The notes below the pieces were generated by a model. It was not told the origin of the DNA and did no database searches. It saw nothing but the letters and a program-made list of their open reading frames with translations. Made by a program: the position numbers and the translations under genes. Below are positions 1 to 7,609 of a stretch of 8,525 nt of DNA, piece by piece (position 1 is the stretch's first letter; every line of letters starts with the position of its first letter). This stretch comes from an uncultured Bacilli bacterium (GTDB lineage Bacteria > Bacillota_I > Bacilli_A > RFN20 > CAG-826). The stretch covers positions 1-8,525 of the forward strand of contig CAKPNG010000051.1 of the NCBI GenBank assembly GCA_934168325.1, written 5' to 3'.

Positions 1-70
1 AATATGGTTTTCGGAAGTAATACTTAATTGTATTTAATTTTAGGGAGACCTACAACAAAGGGACACAATC

Positions 71-118
71 TAAATTTCCAGTAATAATTATTTTGCTAAG
101 ATTATTACTGGAAATTTA
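71..118. repeat. 18-bp perfect inverted repeat, possible hairpin terminator
   Basis: TAAATTTCCAGTAATAAT at 71-88 is repeated exactly in reverse complement at 101-118, with a 12-base loop between. The stem is long and uninterrupted, which AT-richness alone does not readily explain. It could end transcription arriving from the left of the window, because the 3' arm ends in a short TTT. No proper T-run follows (the next bases are CTAAATATG), so this is not a textbook terminator. Other possibilities are a small mobile palindromic element or an operator for gene 1, whose promoter begins about 48 bases downstream. The repeat itself is directly visible; its role is unknown. Confidence 0.75.
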
Positions 119-165
119 CTAAATATGCAGAATTTAAAGGCTTTTTCAACTAAAAGTAAATATAT

Positions 166-193
166 TTGCTGAAATCTATTTTTTAGTTATAAT
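166..193 (+). promoter_or_regulatory. promoter of gene 1 (sigma-A type)
   Basis: A perfect -10 hexamer TATAAT lies at 188-193, with a weak -35 TTGCTG at 166-171 and a 16-base spacer. Transcription should start near base 200, giving a 5' leader of about 26 bases. The -10 box is convincing; the -35 matches only three of six consensus bases. Confidence 0.65.
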
Positions 194-210
194 AGATACC
201 TAGTAAAAAA

Positions 211-216
211 AAGGAG
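211..216 (+). promoter_or_regulatory. ribosome binding site of gene 1
   Basis: AAGGAG lies 9 bases upstream of the ATG at 226. This is a canonical Shine-Dalgarno site at good spacing, and it fixes the start of gene 1. Gene 3 and gene 4 do not follow this pattern. Confidence 0.85.
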
Positions 217-225
217 AAAATCATT

Positions 226-2478
226 ATGAAAAAAATTGCAAAGTTATTACTACTATCTACAATTACATTTTCTACTTTTAGTTGTAATAATCAAAAAGAA
301 GATCCTACTGTTCAATTATTAAAGAATAAAGAAACTATTTTAAAGTCTTTAAATAACCTTAAAAACGGTAACTTTACTTTAAGTTATGAAATCAATTCTA
401 TTAAATATGAAGATATAGTTACAAAGGATTACTACTATATATCTTATTTAAACTTAGGTGCTATTTTATTAAATACTTATGGCGAAACACCTTTTTCTTA
501 TGACTTTGAAATCGCAAACAGCAAAGTTAATATTAAGGGGCAATCATTTAATGAAGAAAATACAAGTCAAAATGTTACAAATTTAAATAAAGGCCATGCT
601 CTTAGAAATTTACCTGAATTAAATAATGATAATCTATTAAGTTTAGAGGGTACTACTGACAACAAATTAATTATTAGTGATGCAAATATAATCAACGTTT
701 TTTCAGCTCAACTTGATTTTTATGGAATATCAAGAATTTTAGTTTCATTAGATAATGATAAGAATACAGTTTTAGAATTCCAATACATTGACAATACTAC
801 AAAAGAGTATGTAACTTTATTAGAAGGTGGTAAAGTTACCATTAAAAATATTGGTACATCGAAAATTGATATTGTAGAATCATATTTATCTTCATTTACT
901 AAACCGACAGAAAATTTAGTTGATAAAGCAACTAATATATTTGGAAATGTATCTTATGTTTCTGCAATTTATGATGTCACATTAGAAAAAGGTGGCGTTC
1001 AAAAAGCTCTTAAAATTCAAGAAACATCTTTAGATATTTATAATGATTATGTTTCTATCGATGATTATCAAGATGATGTAAAAATTTCAAGTTTAACTTA
1101 TAAAAAAGCTGATGAAGAAGGAAATTTAATTAAACTTGGTGTTAATGGTAGAAACGAAGTTATTAGCCAACCTACAACTCTCAAATATAGTGATTTTGGT
1201 TTTATATCAAAAGATAATTTTGAATTAAATAAATTTGTAAAACTTGATAAAAACGATACCACTTATACTTATGTTGGTGATAATGCTTCAAATCTTGCTT
1301 TTTCAATTACTCAAGATTCAAAAATCTATAGTTGGAAGTGTCAAGAAATTAAAGTTACATTAGATGAAAATAATAATGTAGAGGAATTTAACTTCTTTAC
1401 TGGCTTATTACTTGATAAAGATACTGGAAAATATTTCTATAGATGGATAAATACAAGAGTATTAAAAGAAGTTAATAAAGTTGAAGAAAAAGAAAATAAG
1501 AAAACTCCTTCTAAAGATGATGCAGCAATCAAAGATGTTCTTAATTTAATTAATAATGAAGATGCTCAATATACAGTAAAAACCATCGATCAAGCTTGGG
1601 AAGGAACTCGTGAAACATACTTTATTAAAGGAAGTAATTTCATTTTAAAACCAACATATATTGTTACAGGTGAAACAAGAAAATTCGAAAAAGAATCATA
1701 TGAAGGATATTATAAAACTAGCGATGGAATCTATAGATTTTCATATAAAGAAGATAATACAATTGCTTTGCTTGGCGAGCCTTATAAAGATAAAACATTA
1801 AAAGATTTTATCAATTTTGATTTATCAAGTGAGATTCTTTATAAAAAAGATGACAATATCATTGTTACCTACTCTGATATTATAAATATAGGAGATTCTA
1901 TTGGCTTTAGTTTAAATCCTTTAACAATAGATCCTTCTACTTTAGAAATAAAATTAGATAATAATAAAATTTCAACTATTACTTATTCTTATGGATATTC
2001 TAAGGAAAATATTTCATTTAATTATGAATCTACTTCTTTAAATGAAACAATAAAAACTAATTTAGATGAAGCTATCAAGGCAACTTCTTCTACTGCTGAA
2101 TTCAGAAATTGGAGTTCTATCATTGGTAATTTTTCAGATGCGACATATTCTAATTTAGTTCGCCAATATGGTGAAGAATTTGCTAATAAAATTCCTTGTT
2201 ATTATGTATCAAGTTTAGAAAACGCCGATAACAATTTTGATGGATATTATGATGATTATTCAGATGAAAATAACCCATTCTTTAAAATAACATTTACAAG
2301 CGTTTATGAGCAAAATTATGTTAATAATTATATTCAATACTTAAAAGACCTTGGCCTTATTACAACTGATAGCAAGACTTTCTTAAGTCATGATGGCTCA
2401 TTTAAACTAGTAATTACCGCAGAAAGCGAAGACGAAGACTGTGCAACTGCATTTGCTCATATTTATAAATTAAAGTAA
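226..2478 (+). CDS. large repeat-containing lipoprotein of unknown function
   Basis: This 750-residue protein is not assigned to a named family. It begins with a lipoprotein signal peptide: KK at 2-3, a hydrophobic stretch, then TFSC with the lipidated cysteine at C20, so it should be anchored outside the cytoplasmic membrane. The rest is hydrophilic and looks beta-rich, without further membrane segments. It seems to hold three divergent copies of one unit, at about 35-220, 225-415 and 430-605. Each closes with a similar strand: LDNDKNTVLEFQY at 175, LDENNNVEEFNF at 379, LDNNKISTITYSY at 577. A charged linker (about 416-432) separates the second and third. The C-terminal part, about 620-750, looks like a distinct alpha/beta domain, with cysteines at 658 and 739 that might form a disulfide. 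The start is set by AAGGAG and TATAAT upstream. The gene ends in tandem stops TAA-TGA. A carrier or binding role for lipids or ligands (LolA/LppX-like folds) is speculation only. Confidence 0.88.
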   Translation: MKKIAKLLLLSTITFSTFSCNNQKEDPTVQLLKNKETILKSLNNLKNGNFTLSYEINSIKYEDIVTKDYYYISYLNLGAILLNTYGETPFSYDFEIANSKVNIKGQSFNEENTSQNVTNLNKGHALRNLPELNNDNLLSLEGTTDNKLIISDANIINVFSAQLDFYGISRILVSLDNDKNTVLEFQYIDNTTKEYVTLLEGGKVTIKNIGTSKIDIVESYLSSFTKPTENLVDKATNIFGNVSYVSAIYDVTLEKGGVQKALKIQETSLDIYNDYVSIDDYQDDVKISSLTYKKADEEGNLIKLGVNGRNEVISQPTTLKYSDFGFISKDNFELNKFVKLDKNDTTYTYVGDNASNLAFSITQDSKIYSWKCQEIKVTLDENNNVEEFNFFTGLLLDKDTGKYFYRWINTRVLKEVNKVEEKENKKTPSKDDAAIKDVLNLINNEDAQYTVKTIDQAWEGTRETYFIKGSNFILKPTYIVTGETRKFEKESYEGYYKTSDGIYRFSYKEDNTIALLGEPYKDKTLKDFINFDLSSEILYKKDDNIIVTYSDIINIGDSIGFSLNPLTIDPSTLEIKLDNNKISTITYSYGYSKENISFNYESTSLNETIKTNLDEAIKATSSTAEFRNWSSIIGNFSDATYSNLVRQYGEEFANKIPCYYVSSLENADNNFDGYYDDYSDENNPFFKITFTSVYEQNYVNNYIQYLKDLGLITTDSKTFLSHDGSFKLVITAESEDEDCATAFAHIYKLK

Positions 2479-2501
2479 TGATATCTTAAATAATAATTGA
2501 G

Positions 2502-2603
2502 TTTTGCAAGGTTTTTGCTAATTTTAAGGATATTTTAATAAGATTTCACAAAGAAATAAACGCCTATAATTTACTGAAATATTACTAAATGTTTACTAAA
2601 AAT
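2502..2603 (+). promoter_or_regulatory. promoter region of gene 2 with 11-bp phased repeats
   Basis: A perfect -10 hexamer TATAAT lies at 2565-2570. No good -35 box sits at the usual distance: GATTTC at 2542-2547 is the 17-base-spacer position and ATTTCAC-like sequence follows it. Starting immediately after the -10 box, TTACT(G/A)AA occurs at 2571, 2582 and 2593, an exact 11-base step covering the predicted start point near 2577. Further upstream TTTTGC occurs at 2502 and 2513, again 11 bases apart. The weak -35 box and repeats on one face of the helix suggest regulated expression through a DNA-binding protein, but this is inference. No convincing terminator for gene 1 is visible here, so some readthrough from gene 1 is possible. 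Confidence 0.55.
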
Positions 2604-2619
2604 ATAAAACTAAATTGAA

Positions 2620-2623
2620 AAGG
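2620..2623 (+). promoter_or_regulatory. ribosome binding site deciding the start of gene 2
   Basis: AAGG, in the context GAAAAGGAAAAA, lies 9 bases before the ATG at 2633. The in-frame TTG at 2615 would place this site inside the gene and has no Shine-Dalgarno sequence of its own. The ATG also starts directly at a typical MKKIK signal peptide. The ATG is therefore the better start. Confidence 0.75.
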
Positions 2624-2632
2624 AAAAATAAA

Positions 2633-4732
2633 ATGAAAAAAATAAAAGAACTTCTAATAACTATATTAACACTAGGCTCATTTATTTTTTCTTATTCCTA
2701 TAACGCTTTATCATTCGCAAAAGCGAATATAAGTAAAGAAACTACTTCAACTATTGCAAATATAAATAAAAATGTATTGCACGAGGAAGAAAGCGAAATA
2801 ATAAAACTTTCTTCATTTGATCCACGTAATGAACTAACGCCAATTAAAGATCAAGGAGATACAAATTTATGCTGGGCTTATAGTGCAATTAATGCTTCTG
2901 AAGCTTCTATTTTAAAACAACATTTAGGAAATAAAGATACATTAAATCTTAATCCAAAAGCTTTAGCATATAGAACTTTTGCTAGAAATGTTGATCCTCT
3001 TCAAAATAATAATAATTATTATAAAGATACATCTAATTGGTTAACTGCATCCGGAAGAATTGATCAAACCCCTTCTATTTTAAGTATGTGGCAGGGACCA
3101 GTCAGTGGAAATAAACCTGCTATAGATGTTTATGAAAACTCTTTATATAGATTAGAAAGTGCTAATCTAATTTATTCTAATTTAGATGGCGAAGATAGAA
3201 TATTAGAAATTAAAAAAGCTATCGCTAAATATGGTGCTGTTACAGCCTCTTGTTACTATAATGGTGGACAAAATCAATATTATAATGATAATGCTGTTAC
3301 TAATGGAATAGCTCATGCAATTACTTTAATTGGATGGGATGATAATATTGATAAAAATCTATTTAAACCAGGTAATGTAAAAAGAAACGGCGGGTGGCTT
3401 ATCAAAAATAGTTATAATGATAACCCTTATTTTTATTTAACTTACGATAGTAAAATCTCTTCTACTACTTCATGGACTTTTACTTATAATGATAAAGCTA
3501 GTTATGATTATAATTATTATTATGATAATAACGATACAGATATGGGTATTTTCAAAAGAACAAAATACGCTAATGTATATCAAGCAAAAAAGGGAACTAA
3601 TGGAAATGATGAATATATTGAAGCAATTAATGTAGGATTTTATGGTAATGATACTGATGTAACGATAAAAATATATACTGATTTACCAGGTTGGGGTCAA
3701 ACTTCTATTGAAAAAGGGACCTTAAAAGCAACTAAAATTCAACGATTTAAATATGGTGGATATCAAACTATAAAATTAGATACACCAATCAAAGTTTCAT
3801 TGAATTCATATTTTTCAATTGTATGTGAAGTTGAAAATGAATCAAATGATGCATATATAAGTGTAGTTTTGTCAGATACTAAAAAACCATCTTTTATAAG
3901 TACTTATGATGGATATGATTATATTAATAATGGCGGAGCTATCGCTAGAATTAAAGCTTATACAAAATGTAAAACTAATGAACATAGTCATGATTATAAC
4001 GAGCCTACTTATACATGGAACGAAGATAATAATAAAGTAACTGCAAAAAGAATATGTAAAGATGATATAACCCATATTGAAGAAGAAACTGTTAATACTT
4101 TTGTTACTATAGCTAAAAATTCTACTTGTATTGAAAAAGGTAATAAAAGAATAACTACTGAGCCTTTTAAAAATAAAGCTTTTATAACTCAATATAAAGA
4201 TATTGAATTACCTCTTAGCGATCATACTTATACTGATTGGATTGAAGAAATTAAGCCTACTATAGATAATGAAGGAATTAAAGGACATAAAGATTGTTCT
4301 ATTTGTCATAAACATTTTGATAAAGATAATAATGAAATTATCGATTTATCAATTCCTAAATTAATTAAAACTTATACTGTTACAATTATTAATGGAACAG
4401 GTAGTGCTAATAATGTAAAAAAGGGCGCTTCTATCACTATTTCTCCTTATACTCCAGAAGAAGGAATGAAATTTATTCATTGGAAAGATAAAAATAATAA
4501 TATTATATCGACATTAGAAAATTATACTTTTATTGTTGAAGATGACATTTATTTAATTGCAGTTTATGAACCTATTAAAATAGAAGATAATGAACCTGAT
4601 ACTGATAATAAAGAAAAAGACAATAAATCAAATAATAAAATAATTATAAATATAGTTATCTCTATTTCTAGCATTACTATTGGTAGCTTTATTATCTTTA
4701 TAATAATTAAAAAGATTATATTTAAAAAATAA
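2633..4732 (+). CDS. exported, membrane-anchored papain-family (C1A) cysteine protease
   Basis: This 699-residue protein is a secreted papain-like peptidase. A signal peptide covers about residues 1-30. After a short pro-region, without a recognisable inhibitor domain, comes the catalytic domain, about 60-280: FDPRNELTPIKDQG leads in, with the oxyanion-hole Gln74, the nucleophile Cys80 in CWAYSA, the catalytic His228 in HAITLIGWDD and Asn259 in WLIKNSY. The usual NSW triplet is NSY here. A region at about 285-442 (NVYQAKKGT, INVGFYG, SIVCEVEN) resembles the lectin-like domain that follows many bacterial C1A peptidases. Two modules typical of surface proteins of gut Bacillota follow, about 450-530 (HDYNEPTYTW, then C-x-E-K-G) and 531-575 (HTYTDW, CSICHKHF). 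An InlB-B-repeat-like domain spans about 579-648. A charged linker, a membrane helix at about 669-691 and a lysine-rich tail end the protein. No LPXTG motif is present, so anchoring is by the helix. The protease call is strong; accessory domain names rest on resemblance. Substrate is unknown. Confidence 0.93.
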   Translation: MKKIKELLITILTLGSFIFSYSYNALSFAKANISKETTSTIANINKNVLHEEESEIIKLSSFDPRNELTPIKDQGDTNLCWAYSAINASEASILKQHLGNKDTLNLNPKALAYRTFARNVDPLQNNNNYYKDTSNWLTASGRIDQTPSILSMWQGPVSGNKPAIDVYENSLYRLESANLIYSNLDGEDRILEIKKAIAKYGAVTASCYYNGGQNQYYNDNAVTNGIAHAITLIGWDDNIDKNLFKPGNVKRNGGWLIKNSYNDNPYFYLTYDSKISSTTSWTFTYNDKASYDYNYYYDNNDTDMGIFKRTKYANVYQAKKGTNGNDEYIEAINVGFYGNDTDVTIKIYTDLPGWGQTSIEKGTLKATKIQRFKYGGYQTIKLDTPIKVSLNSYFSIVCEVENESNDAYISVVLSDTKKPSFISTYDGYDYINNGGAIARIKAYTKCKTNEHSHDYNEPTYTWNEDNNKVTAKRICKDDITHIEEETVNTFVTIAKNSTCIEKGNKRITTEPFKNKAFITQYKDIELPLSDHTYTDWIEEIKPTIDNEGIKGHKDCSICHKHFDKDNNEIIDLSIPKLIKTYTVTIINGTGSANNVKKGASITISPYTPEEGMKFIHWKDKNNNIISTLENYTFIVEDDIYLIAVYEPIKIEDNEPDTDNKEKDNKSNNKIIINIVISISSITIGSFIIFIIIKKIIFKK

Positions 4733-4783
4733 AATTATAATAATAAAGTAGTTACTAAATATAATTTTGAATTAATAAATTTT

Positions 4784-4830
4784 AAAAGACCACCTAAGTC
4801 TACTATCTATATAGAAGTAAGTGGTCTTTT
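4784..4830. terminator. bidirectional intrinsic terminator between convergent genes 2 and 3
   Basis: AAAAGACCAC at 4784-4793 pairs perfectly with GTGGTCTTTT at 4821-4830. The 27-base interior has further pairing (TACT with AGTA, and the self-complementary CTATATAG). The stem starts with an A-run and ends with a T-run, so it gives a usable U-tract on either strand. It lies 51 bases after the stop of gene 2 and 53 bases after the stop of gene 3, as expected for a terminator shared by two converging genes. Confidence 0.92.
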
Positions 4831-4883
4831 ATTAAATTTTTGAATAATTAGTGAGTTTTATAGATATAAATCTCTTTATTAAC

Positions 4884-7517
4884 TTATTTAATCTTTTTAA
4901 ATATTTCTTCTTTTTCTACTCCATTATATGTATATCTCATTTTTAATGAGGCATCATTATAATAAAAAAGAAATTCCATTTTACCAATAATATTATGATT
5001 ATAAACACCATTACAGAATTCGCCATGATTTTCTAATAAAATGTTATATATTTTACCATCAATTAATAAATCTAAAAAATATCCATCATTTTCAAATCTA
5101 ATAGAAGGGCCCGTTATAGTAATATTATGATTTATTATACTTCCATCTTCGCCCTTTTCTTCTATCATAATATTTAAATCATTATAAAAAACTACTTCAT
5201 GTATTTCTGGAGTATTATCTTTTATTACTTGATCAAGAAAAACAATTTCTTTACAGAACTTATGTTCAATTAAATTACGAGTATAATCAAAGAAAGAACG
5301 GAATTCATCATATGTTCCATCATAATAAACGCTATCTAGATGATAATTTCGTTCATCACTATAATCATCTCCACCAACGTAATAGCATTGTTCAAAACGA
5401 AACACATTCAATGATTTTGGTAAATGTAGTCTTTTTAATGTTTTAGCATTTGTCATTGGCTCATAATTTATAGATGATCTACTAGAAATATAGAATTCAG
5501 TTACAGGTAAATCATTTACTTTATCAGGAACATATAATTCTTCATCATTTCCAATATAATTTCCCAAACGAATGGATTTATAAGTAAATTCACCACTTTC
5601 ATTATCCATAGTATAAGTTACAGATTCATAATTTGAAAAAAGTGTATTTAATTCTTTATTATCTTCAATAAGAATTTCGCATCCAGAAGCTTTTAAGCGA
5701 GAAAAATTAGTAAACATAACGCCATTTGCTTTTGAAATTATTTTAACTTTTAAAATCTTATCACCACTTGAAAGTTGTTCGCATTTTAACTTTTTCAAAG
5801 TTGATGGTAAATATAATTCGAAATATCCTTCTTTAAAATAATTAATATTAAACCTATCTAACGAAAATTCGCTAACTCCCTCATGAACAATAATTTTTTT
5901 AATATTTTCACAAAACATTATTGTTTCTTCATTCGTATTATTATTATTATAAATGTCAAATACCTCTATACCATTTAGTACGCCTAAGACACAAGCGTTA
6001 GGATTAGTAGATTTTATTTCTACATTACTTATAGCACCATTATTATCGTCAACATAAACTTTTTCAAAAGTACCATTTAACACTAATTTTTTAATATGTA
6101 TATTTCTATTATAAACACTAAAAGAATATTCATTTTCAATATTGCAAACTTCTAAATAATCATAATTAATTGTATCGAATTCTAGACTTTCGTGAGTATA
6201 TTGATTTAAAAATATATCAAAAGGATAATTGTTTTCTTTTCTTTTAACTAAGTTATATTTAAATTTTTTTAATTTTCCTATACAATCAGGTAATGGTGCA
6301 TTCATTATACAATTTGAATAAATTTGATATTTAGATAAATCCAAATCACTAACATTTTTATTCATTATATATAAAAGCGTATCTTCGGTTGAATTTGTTA
6401 AACAAATACCATCTGTTTTAAATAGGGATGAACCTTCTTCAACACTAATTTTTTCTAAGAAATAAAAGTTGTTATCATTTCTATATTCAATTTCAAAAGA
6501 TGAAATATCGACATTATTTCCTGATTGATCAACAATTTTTGTTACTGATTTAGGAATAAATAATTCTTTAATATTTCCATTTGGAGAAGAAATATAAAAA
6601 CGATTTGCTATTGCTGTTACACTATTTGGTAAACTTATTGTTGTTTCATTTTTTTGTGCAATATATCCTAAAGCTACACCATCATAAACCTGAAGTCCTT
6701 CAAGATTAGTGCCATCTCGATTAGCAAACAAATCATCTAAAATATTCGAATATTCTTTTTTTGAAATATCAAATCTTGATTCATTTTTTAAATTCTTAAA
6801 ATTATTCTTATCTATTGAAGAAAACTCATTATCAAGTTTATTTCTAACTTCTAAAACCACATTTTCTTCAGATATTTCTTTACTTTCTAAACTAGAATTT
6901 TGATAGTTGATAACAGTTCTTTCTGGTGTTTTTGAATACTCTAAAAATAATAATGTATTATCGCCATAAAAATACCATTCAATAGAGTTATCATCAGTTG
7001 TCTCAACTCCACTAAATTTGTAATCATTTTCACTTTTGTAATCGACACTAAAATATAAGTAATGACCCACCCCATCGACACTTAATTCAGAAGGAATATA
7101 GACATTAGTAGAAATTACTTCATCTTCAAGATAAGTTTTAACATAAAATTGTTCACCAACAAAAGTTGTAATATTATAAAAATTAGTTTGTTTACGATAC
7201 TCTGTTAATCCTTTTCCAACTACAACAGGTATATAAAAAGATTGCTCAAATGCATTTGCAATATCAGGTTTTTGTTCCTTACCTTCTGCCTTATCAATGA
7301 TTGATAAAATACTATCATCTTTATCAACTTTTCTTTTTAAAATTTGCTTTTTAAATGGACTATCAGAAGGAATAAAGTCATTAACAATCTTTTTTACTTT
7401 ATTTAAATAATCATTATATTCAGCATTATTAATCTTATTTGAACAACTAAATAAACACGCTGCCTGAGTTAATACTAGGCAAAATAGAAAACCTTTCTTC
7501 ATTATTTTAATTATCAT
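4884..7517 (-). CDS. lipoprotein with BspA-type leucine-rich repeats
   Basis: This 877-residue protein has a lipoprotein signal peptide ending in LFSC, with C25 the likely lipidated residue (QAAC at C21 is a less likely alternative). An N-terminal region, about 30-265, is unrecognised and beta-rich. From about 280 to 760 it carries degenerate BspA-type (LRR_5) leucine-rich repeats: ISLPNSVTAIANRF at 294, ELFIPKSVTKI at 318, a SLFKTDGICL cap at 364, IIVHEGVSEF at 542, LYLPSTLKKL at 568, LYVPDKVNDLPVTEF at 661, LHLPKSLNVF at 697, and VYYDGTYDEF at 730. This last is the Y-x-G-T module common in such proteins. The C-terminal 105 residues (about 770-877) form another unrecognised beta-rich part. 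BspA-type proteins are cell-surface proteins often tied to adhesion to host matrix; that role here is inferred. The start at 7517 is uncertain: an alternative Met lies at 7502, and neither ATG has a ribosome binding site at normal linear spacing. Confidence 0.88.
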   Translation of the reverse strand: MIIKIMKKGFLFCLVLTQAACLFSCSNKINNAEYNDYLNKVKKIVNDFIPSDSPFKKQILKRKVDKDDSILSIIDKAEGKEQKPDIANAFEQSFYIPVVVGKGLTEYRKQTNFYNITTFVGEQFYVKTYLEDEVISTNVYIPSELSVDGVGHYLYFSVDYKSENDYKFSGVETTDDNSIEWYFYGDNTLLFLEYSKTPERTVINYQNSSLESKEISEENVVLEVRNKLDNEFSSIDKNNFKNLKNESRFDISKKEYSNILDDLFANRDGTNLEGLQVYDGVALGYIAQKNETTISLPNSVTAIANRFYISSPNGNIKELFIPKSVTKIVDQSGNNVDISSFEIEYRNDNNFYFLEKISVEEGSSLFKTDGICLTNSTEDTLLYIMNKNVSDLDLSKYQIYSNCIMNAPLPDCIGKLKKFKYNLVKRKENNYPFDIFLNQYTHESLEFDTINYDYLEVCNIENEYSFSVYNRNIHIKKLVLNGTFEKVYVDDNNGAISNVEIKSTNPNACVLGVLNGIEVFDIYNNNNTNEETIMFCENIKKIIVHEGVSEFSLDRFNINYFKEGYFELYLPSTLKKLKCEQLSSGDKILKVKIISKANGVMFTNFSRLKASGCEILIEDNKELNTLFSNYESVTYTMDNESGEFTYKSIRLGNYIGNDEELYVPDKVNDLPVTEFYISSRSSINYEPMTNAKTLKRLHLPKSLNVFRFEQCYYVGGDDYSDERNYHLDSVYYDGTYDEFRSFFDYTRNLIEHKFCKEIVFLDQVIKDNTPEIHEVVFYNDLNIMIEEKGEDGSIINHNITITGPSIRFENDGYFLDLLIDGKIYNILLENHGEFCNGVYNHNIIGKMEFLFYYNDASLKMRYTYNGVEKEEIFKKIK

Positions 7518-7545
7518 TCAGTTAAGCCTAGTTTAACGACTGAAT
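7516..7545 (-). promoter_or_regulatory. hairpin between ribosome binding site and start codon of gene 3
   Basis: On the minus strand ATTCAGT-CG-TTAA (7545-7533) pairs with TTAACTGAAT (7525-7516): ten base pairs with a two-base CG bulge around a seven-base loop. It fills most of the gap between the AAGGAG site and the ATG at 7517, and its last two bases are the A and T of that ATG. Folding would bring the distant ribosome binding site to about ten bases from the start codon. Whether it helps or blocks initiation cannot be told from sequence. Confidence 0.6.
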
Positions 7546-7555
7546 AATAAATCTT

Positions 7556-7561
7556 CTCCTT
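7556..7561 (-). promoter_or_regulatory. displaced ribosome binding site of gene 3
   Basis: The minus strand reads AAGGAG here, in AGAAAGGAGAAG, the best Shine-Dalgarno match near gene 3. It is 38 bases from the ATG at 7517 instead of the usual 5-10. No ATG, GTG or TTG occurs at normal spacing after it, and in-frame stops (TGA directly before the ATG, TAA at 7535-7533) rule out an upstream extension of the gene. Confidence 0.65.
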
Positions 7562-7580
7562 TCTAGGCCATAATATTTAT

Positions 7581-7609
7581 CTTGTAAACTTATTTCATTT
7601 TTTTGTCAA
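7581..7609 (-). promoter_or_regulatory. promoter of gene 3
   Basis: On the minus strand a perfect -35 TTGACA (7609-7604) is followed by a 17-base spacer and the -10 TACAAG (7586-7581, four of six consensus bases). Transcription would begin near 7574, giving a leader of about 57 bases that holds the displaced ribosome binding site and the hairpin. Gene 3 therefore has its own promoter and need not be read through from gene 4. Confidence 0.65.

Noticed and set aside
1..37. Possible 3' end of a gene entering from the left
   Set aside because: Forward frames close with stops by base 37, but the piece is too short to judge whether it is coding, and no motif is recognisable.
2615..2632. In-frame TTG as start of the protease gene
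   Set aside because: There is no Shine-Dalgarno sequence before it, and the AAGG site lies after it at proper distance from the ATG at 2633.
3872..4192. 106-codon reading frame on the minus strand
   Set aside because: It lies wholly inside the protease gene, has a composition expected from antisense of AT-rich coding sequence, and has no ribosome binding site worth noting.
4640..4732. Sortase anchor at the C-terminus of the protease
   Set aside because: The hydrophobic segment and basic tail are there, but no LPXTG-like motif precedes them, so a plain membrane anchor is the better reading.
6709..6903. 64-codon reading frame on the plus strand
   Set aside because: It is antisense within the leucine-rich-repeat lipoprotein gene and has no initiation signals or recognisable product.
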